Positions 52,794 to 60,409 of a stretch of 64,000 nt of DNA are shown here, piece by piece. The stretch comes from Acidobacteriota bacterium (GTDB lineage: Bacteria > Acidobacteriota > Thermoanaerobaculia > Multivoradales > JBCCEF01), in contig JBCCHV010000026.1 of the NCBI GenBank assembly GCA_039028635.1, positions 1 to 64,000 on the forward strand. Reading direction: 5' to 3'. The notes beneath the pieces were generated by a model. The model was not told where the DNA came from. It saw nothing but the letters and a program-made list of their open reading frames with translations, and made no database searches. The position numbers were made by a program, and so were the translations under genes. Within the stretch, counting starts at the first letter, position 1. Every line of letters begins with the position of its first letter.

Positions 52794-55700
52794 TCATGCT
52801 CCCCGCAGGCCTTCACCGCGGCCGGCCCTGCGAACGAATGACCATGGTGAGCGATTCAGCAGCAAGCTGAAGACGACCTCCAGCCCGCCCTGCGGTGGAT
52901 GGCGCAGCTCGAGCCGACCGCCCAGGCGGGCCAATCGCCGGCGCATGTTGCGCAGCCCATTCCCCGGGATCTCGGAGCCGAGGTCCGCGCCAGCGCCGCC
53001 GGAGGCCCTCGAAACACCCGCCGGCAGGCCCCTTCCATGGTCCCGAATGCTCCCCAGGAGCCGGCGACCGCGAATCGCCAGGACCATCTCGACGCGCTCC
53101 GTGCCGGCATGGCGAACCGCGTTGTGGAGCGCCTCCTTGAACACCAGGAGCAGGTGTTGTCGGTGTTCCGGCCGCAGCCGGATCTTGCGCGCCTGGGGTG
53201 CCTCCGGCGCCTGCAGGCTCCAGCGGATTCCCGCCGGTTCGAGGAGCTCACCGGCGACCTCCCGAACCCGCACCGACAAGCTCGCGAGGTCGTCGTAACG
53301 AGGTTCCAGAGACCAGACGATCTCACGCGCCCGGGCGATCAACTGGCGAGCGCCGGCAGCGATCTCGGCCAATGTTCCGTCACCCTCGCGAGCCGGCATG
53401 CGCGCCGCTTCCGCCAGCATCGAGATGCGCGCCAGACTGGCCCCTAAATCGTCGTGCAGGTCGGCGGCGATGCGGGTGCGGACCCGCTCCAACGCAAGAG
53501 CCCGACGCAGCCGGGCGCGATGCAGGAGCCACCCCAAGGCCAACACCGAGAGCACCGCGAGGAGCTGGAACCAGCCCCGCTTCCAGAGGGGCTGAGCCAC
53601 CTCGAACACGACCGTTGCGAGACCTCCCAACGGGCTCTTTTCCGAGCTACCGTCGAGATCGGCCCGCACCTGCAGCCGGTGACGCCCGCCACCAACGTCG
53701 GCGAGGGTGAGGTGGCGTCGCTCGAGGGGCTCGCTCCAGGGATCGTCGCCGAGGCGATAGCGATAGCGCTCCGCGGCCCCCGGCGGGAAGCCGACGCCGA
53801 AGAACGAAAGCTCGAGGCGATGCGGCCCCGGCGGTAGCACGACGGCCTCGCGATCGACCTCCCCGAGCGGCGAAACCGCCAGGGCGCGGCCGTCCACCCG
53901 CAGGCCGGCGAGGCGTACCTGGGGTGGCGGAACCGCGGCGTCGAGTCTCGGGACCAGGCGCGACAGTCCCGACCAGGTGCCGAACCAGAGGTTGCCCTCG
54001 GCATCGGCCTGGGCGGCGGTCACTTCGAGCCCGGCGAGCCCCTCGGCGGTGGTGAGGTGGCGCACCGCTCCGCCGGCTGGATCGAGGCGATCGACGCCCT
54101 GCAGCCCACCGACATAGATCCGCCCCCAGCGATCGGCGGTCAAGACGCGGGCCGAGGTACTCGACAGGCCTTCCTCCAGGCCGTAGCGGCGTGGGCTCGG
54201 AGGCGCAGCGCTCTGCGGCGCGTCGAGTCGGTAGACGCCATCACCGAAGGTCGCGATCCAGAGGCGACCGGCAGCATCGAAGAAGAGGTCCCAGACCGGC
54301 GCCGTGGCTTCCAGCGGCACCGGTTCGAAGCTCGGCCGATCGCCGGCGGTCGCTCCAGATCCACCCGCGAGGGGCAGAGCGCGCCACAGGCTGCCGTCGC
54401 TCCAGCCGATCCACAGGAGGCCGCGAGGACCGTTGGCGAGGGCCGTCGGCTCGCCAGGGCTCGGCAAGCCCTCGGCCGGTCCGAGGGCCTCGATCGCTGC
54501 AGCTTCGTCGCCCGCGCCCGGCCGATACCGCGCCAGCCCTCCGGCAGTGGCCAGCCAAAGGTCGCCGGCGCCATCCTGGTGTACGAAATAGACATCCTCG
54601 GAAGGCAGACCGTCCTCGATGCCAAAGAGACGCGGGCGAGAGCTTCCCAGAGCCTCCAACCGATCCGTCGGCGGGAACCGCACCAAGCCATGGGCGGTGG
54701 CGAACCACCAGGCACCGCGGCGATCCTGCAGCGACCGCACGCGACCGAAGCGCACCAGCCGCGCCAACGCCGGTGGAAAGTTGGGAATCACCCCCGTGAA
54801 GCGATCGCCCTCGAGGCGGCTCACCGCGCCGCGCGCATCGGCGCCGACGTGCAGCCGGCGGTGACGATCGAGGGTCAAGGAGCTCACCGACGGGTGGGCC
54901 ATGCCGTCGGCCACCCCGTAGGAGACCAGGCCATCCGGCAGCAGCCGGGCCACGCCGCCGACGTCGGTGCCCAGCCAAAGGTTGCCGAGGGCGTCCTCGA
55001 CCATCGCATTGACGGTTTCGTCGGGCAATCCGGAAGCGACGGTGAACAGGCGCTCCCCGGCCGCCTCGATGGCGACCAAGCCGCCCACGGCTCCCACCCA
55101 GATCGTGCCCTGGCGATCCTCGAACAGGGAGCGCACGGTCTTGTCCGCTTCCTGGACCGCAACCGCGACGGCCTCGACCGTCGCAGCGGCCGAGCTGGGG
55201 AGGATCGCCAGACCGCGTTCGAGGCCGACCCAGAGGCGGCCATCGGCCGCTGCCAGGAGCGAGCGAACGGCGCCCCAAGACACCGGCAAGGGCCATCGGC
55301 GAAGCTCAGCTTGGTCCGCGAGAAGGGCGATCCAGCCGTTTCCGCCCACCCACAAGCCGTCCCGCGCCGAAATCAGGGCGCGCACCGGGCCGGCGAGAAG
55401 GTCTTCGGCGACCGGCTGAAAGGCGGGGCGTCCACTGGTCTCGTCCACCAGCCGGAAAAGGCCGCCGTCGCAGCCGGCCCAGAGCTCGCCTTGGAATTCG
55501 GTCAGGACATGAATCGTGCCCTGGCAGCCGCCTCCGTAGGCAACCGCCTCGAAGAGCTGGCCGGCGGTCTCCGAGCGCCCGAGATCGAGACGATAGAGAC
55601 CGTCATCGGTCGCCAGGTAGTAGCCGTCTCCGGGGGGTGTCACCAGGGCATGGACACGCCCGCTGGGCAGGCCGTCGCGCTCGCCGAAGGCCGTGAGCTC

Positions 55701-55904
55701 GGCACCATCGAAGCGCGCCAAACCCACGGCGGTACAAAACCACAGCAAACCGTGAGGATCGCGAACGGCGCACCGCACGTGGTCGTGGCCCAAACCCTGG
55801 CTGGCCGAGTAGGCAGTGACCGGCAGCAGCTCTCCGGCCGCGCCCGGCACCAGCCACAGCAAAGCCATGGTGATCCCCCAGGCGGCCAGATCTCGCTTCG
55901 ACAC
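52794..55904 (-). CDS. Sensor histidine kinase with propeller sensor
   Basis: A 1036-residue membrane kinase. After a signal-anchor (AAWGITMALLWLVPGAAG), residues ~25-650 hold repeated two-component-regulator propeller blades (GLLWFCTAVGLARFDG, GRLWVGLERGLAILP, GNLWLGTDVGGVARL). A Y_Y_Y-type sandwich follows (~665-765), a transmembrane helix near 780-800, then a HisKA_3 dimerisation domain with H817 (DLHDDLGASLARIS) and the HATPase_c domain (FKEALHNAVRHAG). The ligand is unknown; related hybrid sensors in Bacteroidetes read glycans. The GTG start has TAAGCT seven bases upstream. Confidence 0.92.
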   Translation of the reverse strand: MSKRDLAAWGITMALLWLVPGAAGELLPVTAYSASQGLGHDHVRCAVRDPHGLLWFCTAVGLARFDGAELTAFGERDGLPSGRVHALVTPPGDGYYLATDDGLYRLDLGRSETAGQLFEAVAYGGGCQGTIHVLTEFQGELWAGCDGGLFRLVDETSGRPAFQPVAEDLLAGPVRALISARDGLWVGGNGWIALLADQAELRRWPLPVSWGAVRSLLAAADGRLWVGLERGLAILPSSAAATVEAVAVAVQEADKTVRSLFEDRQGTIWVGAVGGLVAIEAAGERLFTVASGLPDETVNAMVEDALGNLWLGTDVGGVARLLPDGLVSYGVADGMAHPSVSSLTLDRHRRLHVGADARGAVSRLEGDRFTGVIPNFPPALARLVRFGRVRSLQDRRGAWWFATAHGLVRFPPTDRLEALGSSRPRLFGIEDGLPSEDVYFVHQDGAGDLWLATAGGLARYRPGAGDEAAAIEALGPAEGLPSPGEPTALANGPRGLLWIGWSDGSLWRALPLAGGSGATAGDRPSFEPVPLEATAPVWDLFFDAAGRLWIATFGDGVYRLDAPQSAAPPSPRRYGLEEGLSSTSARVLTADRWGRIYVGGLQGVDRLDPAGGAVRHLTTAEGLAGLEVTAAQADAEGNLWFGTWSGLSRLVPRLDAAVPPPQVRLAGLRVDGRALAVSPLGEVDREAVVLPPGPHRLELSFFGVGFPPGAAERYRYRLGDDPWSEPLERRHLTLADVGGGRHRLQVRADLDGSSEKSPLGGLATVVFEVAQPLWKRGWFQLLAVLSVLALGWLLHRARLRRALALERVRTRIAADLHDDLGASLARISMLAEAARMPAREGDGTLAEIAAGARQLIARAREIVWSLEPRYDDLASLSVRVREVAGELLEPAGIRWSLQAPEAPQARKIRLRPEHRQHLLLVFKEALHNAVRHAGTERVEMVLAIRGRRLLGSIRDHGRGLPAGVSRASGGAGADLGSEIPGNGLRNMRRRLARLGGRLELRHPPQGGLEVVFSLLLNRSPWSFVRRAGRGEGLRGA

Positions 55905-55911
55905 CGCTCGG

Positions 55912-55917
55912 AGCTTA
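55912..55917 (-). promoter_or_regulatory. -10-like box before the histidine kinase
   Basis: On the minus strand TAAGCT ends seven bases before the GTG at 55904, matching the close spacing seen elsewhere. No ribosome-binding site is visible. Confidence 0.35.
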
Positions 55918-56003
55918 GCAGTGGTGAAGCTCGAGGTGCCGACCGCGCCGCCGGCGATGGGCGACGCGGCGTGACCACATGGGGGCGGCGAAAGGAGGGG
56001 GAG

Positions 56004-56396
56004 TCAGCTGCCGTTGTCGGCGATCACCTGCTCGAGCTGAGCGAGGGCGCGGTCCGGCTCGCCGAGCTCATTGTAGAGGTCGCGGAGCTTGAAGCGAACG
56101 ATGTTGCGGATGGTGCGGTTACTCTCCCCCTCGAGCAGGCCTTCGAGGTAGGCCACCGCCTTGCGCCGCTGCTCCCGGGCCTCGTAGATCTCGGTGACGC
56201 CCTCGATCGCCATGTAGACCGTTCGCTCCCGCTCCGACATCAGGGAGACCCACTCGTGGGCCACCCCGAGGTAGCCCTCCATCAGGGTCACGAACTCCTG
56301 CATGGTCTGCACCTCGGCAGGGTTCTGGGCCTTCGCTCCCTGCGGAACGAGGCCGAAGGCCAGCAAAGCAACGACTAGCGCGATTGCTTTCTTCAT
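56004..56396 (-). CDS. Exported helical (TPR-like) protein
   Basis: A 130-residue protein with a signal peptide (KKAIALVVALLAFGLVPQGAKA, cut near residue 23). The mature part is helical and charged (LRDLYNELGEPDRALAQLEQVIAD), like one or two TPR units. It overlaps the sigma factor stop by four bases, so it belongs to the sigma/anti-sigma operon. It may be an extracytoplasmic partner of the anti-sigma factor; this is inference. Confidence 0.8.
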   Translation of the reverse strand: MKKAIALVVALLAFGLVPQGAKAQNPAEVQTMQEFVTLMEGYLGVAHEWVSLMSERERTVYMAIEGVTEIYEAREQRRKAVAYLEGLLEGESNRTIRNIVRFKLRDLYNELGEPDRALAQLEQVIADNGS

Positions 56397-56992
56397 CGCA
56401 CGACTCCTTCTTGGGATGACGCCGACGACACGCCGGCGGAGCTTTCGATGGGTGCCTGGAGCCCTCGACGGAGAGTTTCCAAGGCACGATGGAGGTGACT
56501 TTTGACGGTCCCTTCCCGGCAACCCATGACGCGGGCCGTCTCGCGCGTGCTCAAGCCCTCGAGAAAGCGCAGGATGACCGCCTCCCGTTGGCGTAGCGGC
56601 AGCTCCCGAAAGGCCTGATCGAGCACCAGGTCGGTGAGCGGCGAGGGCACCGCCGCAATGGCGGCGACCGGCGTTTCGCGCCGCTGGCGCCGGCGGCGGC
56701 GTTCGAGCTCGCGGCAGGTGTTGACGGTGAGCTTGTAGAGCCAGGTCCGGAACTGTGCCCGCGGGCGCCAGCGGCGGCGACCGCGAGCCATGCGCAGGAA
56801 AACCTCCTGGGTGGCATCGTCGGCCAGATCGCGATCCCCGAGAACACCACAAGCGAGGCGAAAGACGAAGTCCTTGTGGCGCTCGAAGAGCACCTCCAGA
56901 CCGGCGAAGGGCTCGCCGCCGGAGACCAGCAGATCCCAGTCGTCGGGCGCCGCGACACTGCAGGCGGCAGGACTCAAGGCCAGGGCCTTCAC
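56393..56992 (-). CDS. ECF-type RNA polymerase sigma factor
   Basis: A 199-residue sigma70-family factor. Region 2 is FERHKDFVFRLACGVLGDRDLADDATQEVFLRM with the -10-contact segment; region 4 is LPLRQREAVILRFLEGLSTRETARVMGCREGTVKSHLHRALETLRR. There is no region 1.1 or 3. It lies between an anti-sigma gene upstream and an exported helical protein downstream, all with four-base overlaps. Confidence 0.93.
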   Translation of the reverse strand: MKALALSPAACSVAAPDDWDLLVSGGEPFAGLEVLFERHKDFVFRLACGVLGDRDLADDATQEVFLRMARGRRRWRPRAQFRTWLYKLTVNTCRELERRRRRQRRETPVAAIAAVPSPLTDLVLDQAFRELPLRQREAVILRFLEGLSTRETARVMGCREGTVKSHLHRALETLRRGLQAPIESSAGVSSASSQEGVVR

Positions 56993-57534
56993 GAGGGCTC
57001 CGCGGGCGCCGAAGGCGCCGCGTCGGGCTTCGCCGGCTTGGCTTCCGCAGGCACCGCCGCGGACGGCGCCGGAGCCCCCGGTCGGCGCGGCGGCCGCAGC
57101 CGCAGTCCGCTGGGCTTGACCGGGCGCCGCAGCCGGCCGGTGCTCAGCTGGCGCCGCACGGGCGCCAGGGCCGTGCCGGGGGTCACTCCGACCCCGGGCG
57201 CGACCGCCTCGGCGCGGCGCGGCGGTGAGTCCTGCCGCAGCCAGGGCACGGCGAGCAACGCGACCAGCACGAGCATCGCCGCCAGCGGCATCCAGGAACG
57301 TCCGAAGGAGAGCGCCCGCGGCGCTTCCGGCCGCCGTAGGGCAGCGCCGTAGCGCAGCCCCCGATATTGCTCACGGGCCGCCTCGAGACGGTCGAAGAGG
57401 GCGACCGTCGACTCGATCCGAGGGCGGCAAGCGCTACAACCTTCGCCATGCTCGACCAGCAACTGCCGCTGGTCGTCGCGCAGATCGGACCAGTCATCCA
57501 GCGCCTGGCTCACCCGCCGGCAGGTCAACTCCAT
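56989..57534 (-). CDS. Zinc-finger anti-sigma factor
   Basis: A 181-residue membrane protein. Residues 1-60 carry a zf-HC2-like motif (HGEGCSACRPRIE) like the anti-sigma domain of RsrA-type proteins. A transmembrane helix follows (WMPLAAMLVLVALLAVPWL, residues ~82-101), then a Pro/Arg/Ala-rich periplasmic tail. It should hold the neighbouring sigma factor at the membrane. The ATG 57534 is chosen since the longer frame upstream looks non-coding. Here the anti-sigma gene precedes the sigma gene, the reverse of the usual order. Confidence 0.85.
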   Translation of the reverse strand: MELTCRRVSQALDDWSDLRDDQRQLLVEHGEGCSACRPRIESTVALFDRLEAAREQYRGLRYGAALRRPEAPRALSFGRSWMPLAAMLVLVALLAVPWLRQDSPPRRAEAVAPGVGVTPGTALAPVRRQLSTGRLRRPVKPSGLRLRPPRRPGAPAPSAAVPAEAKPAKPDAAPSAPAEPS

Positions 57535-57541
57535 AGGACTG

Positions 57542-57547
57542 ACCCTA
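57542..57547 (-). promoter_or_regulatory. -10-like box before the anti-sigma gene
   Basis: On the minus strand TAGGGT ends seven bases before the ATG at 57534. The only purine-rich run (GGAGAG) lies upstream of this box and so cannot serve as a ribosome-binding site if the box is used. Confidence 0.35.
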
Positions 57548-57644
57548 TCTCGCTCTCCTGGAACACTACCCTTCATGCCCAGTGAATGACCCCAGCAGCG
57601 GAAGGGTTTACGCGCCATTCTCGAACTTCTGCCGGGAAGCCCAG

Positions 57645-57673
57645 TTGAATTTGAAATTTAATCTAACTATTAT
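57645..57673 (+). promoter_or_regulatory. Sigma70-type promoter of the DUF4388 gene
   Basis: TTGAAT at 57645-57650, a 17-base spacer and TATTAT at 57668-57673, in a very AT-rich patch. The predicted start site falls at about 57680, three bases before the ATG, and there is no ribosome-binding site. Confidence 0.65.
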
Positions 57674-57682
57674 TTATACACA

Positions 57683-58486
57683 ATGAAAATTTCACCGAAC
57701 GAATCCCCAGGTGAGAGCTCACTCCAAGGCGATCTCGAGGTCATTCCCCTCGAAGACTTGGTGCAACTGTTGGGCTACAGCGGTCATCGCGTTCGAGTCG
57801 AGGTGACCGTGGACGACGAGCCGCGGGGACAGCTGTGGTTCGATGCCGGCCGCTTGGCCGGCTGCAGCTCCGGATCGCTGCGCGGCTCCGAGGCCTTCCT
57901 CGACCTGCTGGAGGTTCGGCAGGGCTCATTTCGCGTCCTGCGCGAGGGCGAGCTGCCCTTCGACCGCCAACAGGCGATCCCGTGGCAGGGATTGCTGCTC
58001 GAGTCGACGGTACGCCGCGATCTCGAGAACCTGGAATCGCCGGACGCCGAGATCGAAGCGCTGTTCACGACCGACGCTCCGGCGATCGATCCGGAAAAGC
58101 TCGCCGCCTCCGAAGTCGACCCCGCCACCATCTCCGGCCTCCAGCTGCCGAGCGACGAATCCGACCCCAGCGCGCCTTGGAACCCCGCCCCGCAGGCCAG
58201 CGAGGTCGGCTTCTCGGACCCGATCACGTCGGCCCTGATCGAAGCCAGCCGCCGGGCCGACGAGTCCACCCAGGAGGCCGACGAGGAAGATCCCAACCGA
58301 CGCATCGATGGCGCGACCCTGGGGACGCGGGTGAGTCGCTTCGAGTCCGATTACCGCCACGCCCGACCTCTCCTGACTCGGCCGACGCCGCCGGCGGCCG
58401 ACGAGGACAAGGCCATTCACCCGCTGGTGGAGGGCGAGAGGTTCAGTCCAGAGTCACCGTCACGGGAGCGTGATCGGAGGCCGTGA
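57683..58486 (+). CDS. DUF4388-domain protein
   Basis: A 267-residue cytosolic protein. Residues ~14-95 match DUF4388 (LQGDLEVIPLEDLVQLLGYSGHRVRVEVT...GQLWFDAGRLAGCSSGSLRGSEAFLDLL), a PATAN-like domain common in Delta-proteobacteria and Acidobacteriota, often next to polarity and signalling genes. The rest is acidic and low in complexity. Its C-terminus overlaps the 3' end of the convergent xthA by 44 bases. It has a strong promoter ten bases from the ATG. Confidence 0.85.
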   Translation: MKISPNESPGESSLQGDLEVIPLEDLVQLLGYSGHRVRVEVTVDDEPRGQLWFDAGRLAGCSSGSLRGSEAFLDLLEVRQGSFRVLREGELPFDRQQAIPWQGLLLESTVRRDLENLESPDAEIEALFTTDAPAIDPEKLAASEVDPATISGLQLPSDESDPSAPWNPAPQASEVGFSDPITSALIEASRRADESTQEADEEDPNRRIDGATLGTRVSRFESDYRHARPLLTRPTPPAADEDKAIHPLVEGERFSPESPSRERDRRP

Positions 58487-59213
58487 GGCCCTCCTTCTTC
58501 TTCCGCCAGGGACGCTCGATGGCCGCCGACCGAACCCGCCCGAGGAGCGGAGGGGTGACCAGGATGTGGTCGATGCGCATGCCCTGATTGAAGCGAAACG
58601 CACCGCCGCGATAATCCCAGAAGGAGAAGGTACCGGGCGCGACGTGGTCGACCACGGCGTCCTGCAGGCCGAATCCCGTCAGGCGAGCCCAGCGCTGGTG
58701 CTCTTCCGGATGGTAGGACGGGATCCCGGCCAGTTTCTCCTCCGACCAGACGTCGCGGGCCTCGGGGGCCACGTTGAGATCGCCGAGCACCACCAGCGGT
58801 TGCGCCGGATCGCAGCTCGACTCGAGCCAGTCGCACAGACCGTCGTAGAAGCTCAACTTGTAGGGAAACTGCTCCGACTCGACGGACTGTCCTTGGGGGC
58901 AATAGAGGTTGACGAAGCGGATGCCGGCCACTTCTCCGACGATCATGCGCGCCTGCCCTTGGTCGCTTTCGGGCAACCCCTTCTCGACTCGGCTGATCGG
59001 TTCCTTGGCGGCGATCAGGACACCGTTCCAGCTCTTTTGGCCGTGGATGGCGAGCTCATAGCCGCGTTCCTCGAAGATCTCGACGGGCACCTTGTCGGCC
59101 TCCATCTTGAGCTCCTGCAGGCAGAGCACATCCGGTGATTCGGCGTCGAGGTAGAGCGAGACGTAGTCGCGACGAGCGTTGAGGGAGTTGACGTTCCAGG
59201 TGACGATTCGCAT
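58443..59213 (-). CDS. xthA: Exodeoxyribonuclease III
   Basis: AP endonuclease and 3'-5' exonuclease for base excision repair. The 256-residue protein has the endonuclease/exonuclease/phosphatase fold: MRIVTWNVNSLNAR, CLQELKME, VVLGDLNVAPE, and the late RIDHILVTPPLL and TASDHAPVTVTLD. The ATG at 59213 gives the standard N-terminus. It is convergent with the DUF4388 gene and divergent from the SGNH gene. Confidence 0.96.
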   Translation of the reverse strand: MRIVTWNVNSLNARRDYVSLYLDAESPDVLCLQELKMEADKVPVEIFEERGYELAIHGQKSWNGVLIAAKEPISRVEKGLPESDQGQARMIVGEVAGIRFVNLYCPQGQSVESEQFPYKLSFYDGLCDWLESSCDPAQPLVVLGDLNVAPEARDVWSEEKLAGIPSYHPEEHQRWARLTGFGLQDAVVDHVAPGTFSFWDYRGGAFRFNQGMRIDHILVTPPLLGRVRSAAIERPWRKKKEGLTASDHAPVTVTLD

Positions 59214-59279
59214 GGCGCCGTGGATCCTATCGGATGCGGCCGTCGCCTGCGGTCGCCGGCGATAGACTGCCGCCTGCCG

Positions 59280-60368
59280 ATGGCTCGCCTCCCCCAATGG
59301 ACCTTGTTCTGTGCCGCCACCGTCGTCGCCCTGTTGACCGCCGAGGGTGCCCTGCGGCTGTTCGCGCCGGTGCCCTACTCGATCGAGCGCAGCATGTACT
59401 TCGAGGCCGACCCGCACACCGGCTTCCGCCTCAAGCCCCACGGCATCGGCCGCTACCAGGGCTCGATCGCCGCCATCGCCAACGGCCTCGGCATGCGCGA
59501 CGACGAGGTCACGGTGGAAAAGGCGGACGGCGTCCGCCGGGTGCTGGTGATCGGCGACTCCTTCACCGTCGGAGCCGGTGTCGAGCAGGCCGATGCCTAC
59601 CCGCAGCTACTCGAACGGCGGCTGGCAGCGCCGGACCTCGAGGTGGTCAACGCCGGCGTCGGGGGTTGGGGTCCCTACCAGTACCGACAGTTCTTCGAGC
59701 ACCGCGGAGGAGCCTTCGCTCCGGACCTGGTGCTGGTGGGGTTCTTCGTCGGCAACGACACCTACGATCCACGGCAGAGCTTCGCCAAGCTGCCGACGGC
59801 GATTCTCGGCCGACGCATCTCGCGCGACGCCGCCGCCAGCCGCTGGAGCGGAGCCAAGGTGCTGCTGACCGAGCATCTCCACCTGGGGCGCCTCGCCCTC
59901 ACCCGCTCAGCGCCGGCGAACCGCCATATCGAGCGCCGCGACTGCGGTGACTTCTCACCTCAGCTGCTCAAGATCCAGCGCCGCCGACTGCGCCGCAACC
60001 AGCGGCCGCCGGACGCCGAGCGCCGGGCCCTGATGACGGCAAACCTCGACCACCTCACGGCCCTCGCCGAGAGCGCCCGTCGGGGCGGAGCGCAGGTCCT
60101 GCTGGTCTTGATCCCGGACGAGAATCAGATCAACCCGCGACTCACGACGGCACTTCCGGAGCGCGCCCGAGAGGGCACCGACCTCGATCTCCCGCAGGCC
60201 CTTCTGCGGCCCGCTCTCGAGGCACGCCAGCTACCCTACGTCGACCTCCTGTCGGCCTTTCGCGACGACCCGCGCTGCCTCTACCTCAACGACACCCACT
60301 GGAACGTCGCCGGCCACCACCTCGCCGCCGAGCTCCTCGCCGCCGAGGTGCGAGCGCGGCTGCGCTGA
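59280..60368 (+). CDS. SGNH/GDSL-type hydrolase, membrane-anchored
   Basis: A 362-residue protein with an N-terminal hydrophobic segment (FCAATVVALLTAEGALRLF) as anchor or signal. The hydrolase fold has VIGDSFTVGAG (block I Ser), NAGVGGWG (block II Gly), GFFVGNDTYDP (block III Asn) and the C-terminal LNDTHWNVAGHH (Asp/His). Such enzymes remove O-acetyl groups from polysaccharides or peptidoglycan. It is divergent from xthA. Confidence 0.88.
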   Translation: MARLPQWTLFCAATVVALLTAEGALRLFAPVPYSIERSMYFEADPHTGFRLKPHGIGRYQGSIAAIANGLGMRDDEVTVEKADGVRRVLVIGDSFTVGAGVEQADAYPQLLERRLAAPDLEVVNAGVGGWGPYQYRQFFEHRGGAFAPDLVLVGFFVGNDTYDPRQSFAKLPTAILGRRISRDAAASRWSGAKVLLTEHLHLGRLALTRSAPANRHIERRDCGDFSPQLLKIQRRRLRRNQRPPDAERRALMTANLDHLTALAESARRGGAQVLLVLIPDENQINPRLTTALPERAREGTDLDLPQALLRPALEARQLPYVDLLSAFRDDPRCLYLNDTHWNVAGHHLAAELLAAEVRARLR

Positions 60369-60376
60369 GCGCCGAG

Positions 60377-60397
60377 GAACGGTCGCGGCCGCCGTTC
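60377..60397. terminator. Weak hairpin between convergent genes
   Basis: GAACGG (60377-60382) pairs with CCGTTC (60392-60397) between the SGNH and kinase stop codons. No T run follows, so it is at best a weak or factor-dependent end. Confidence 0.25.
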
Positions 60398-60409
60398 AGA
60401 TTCCGACCG

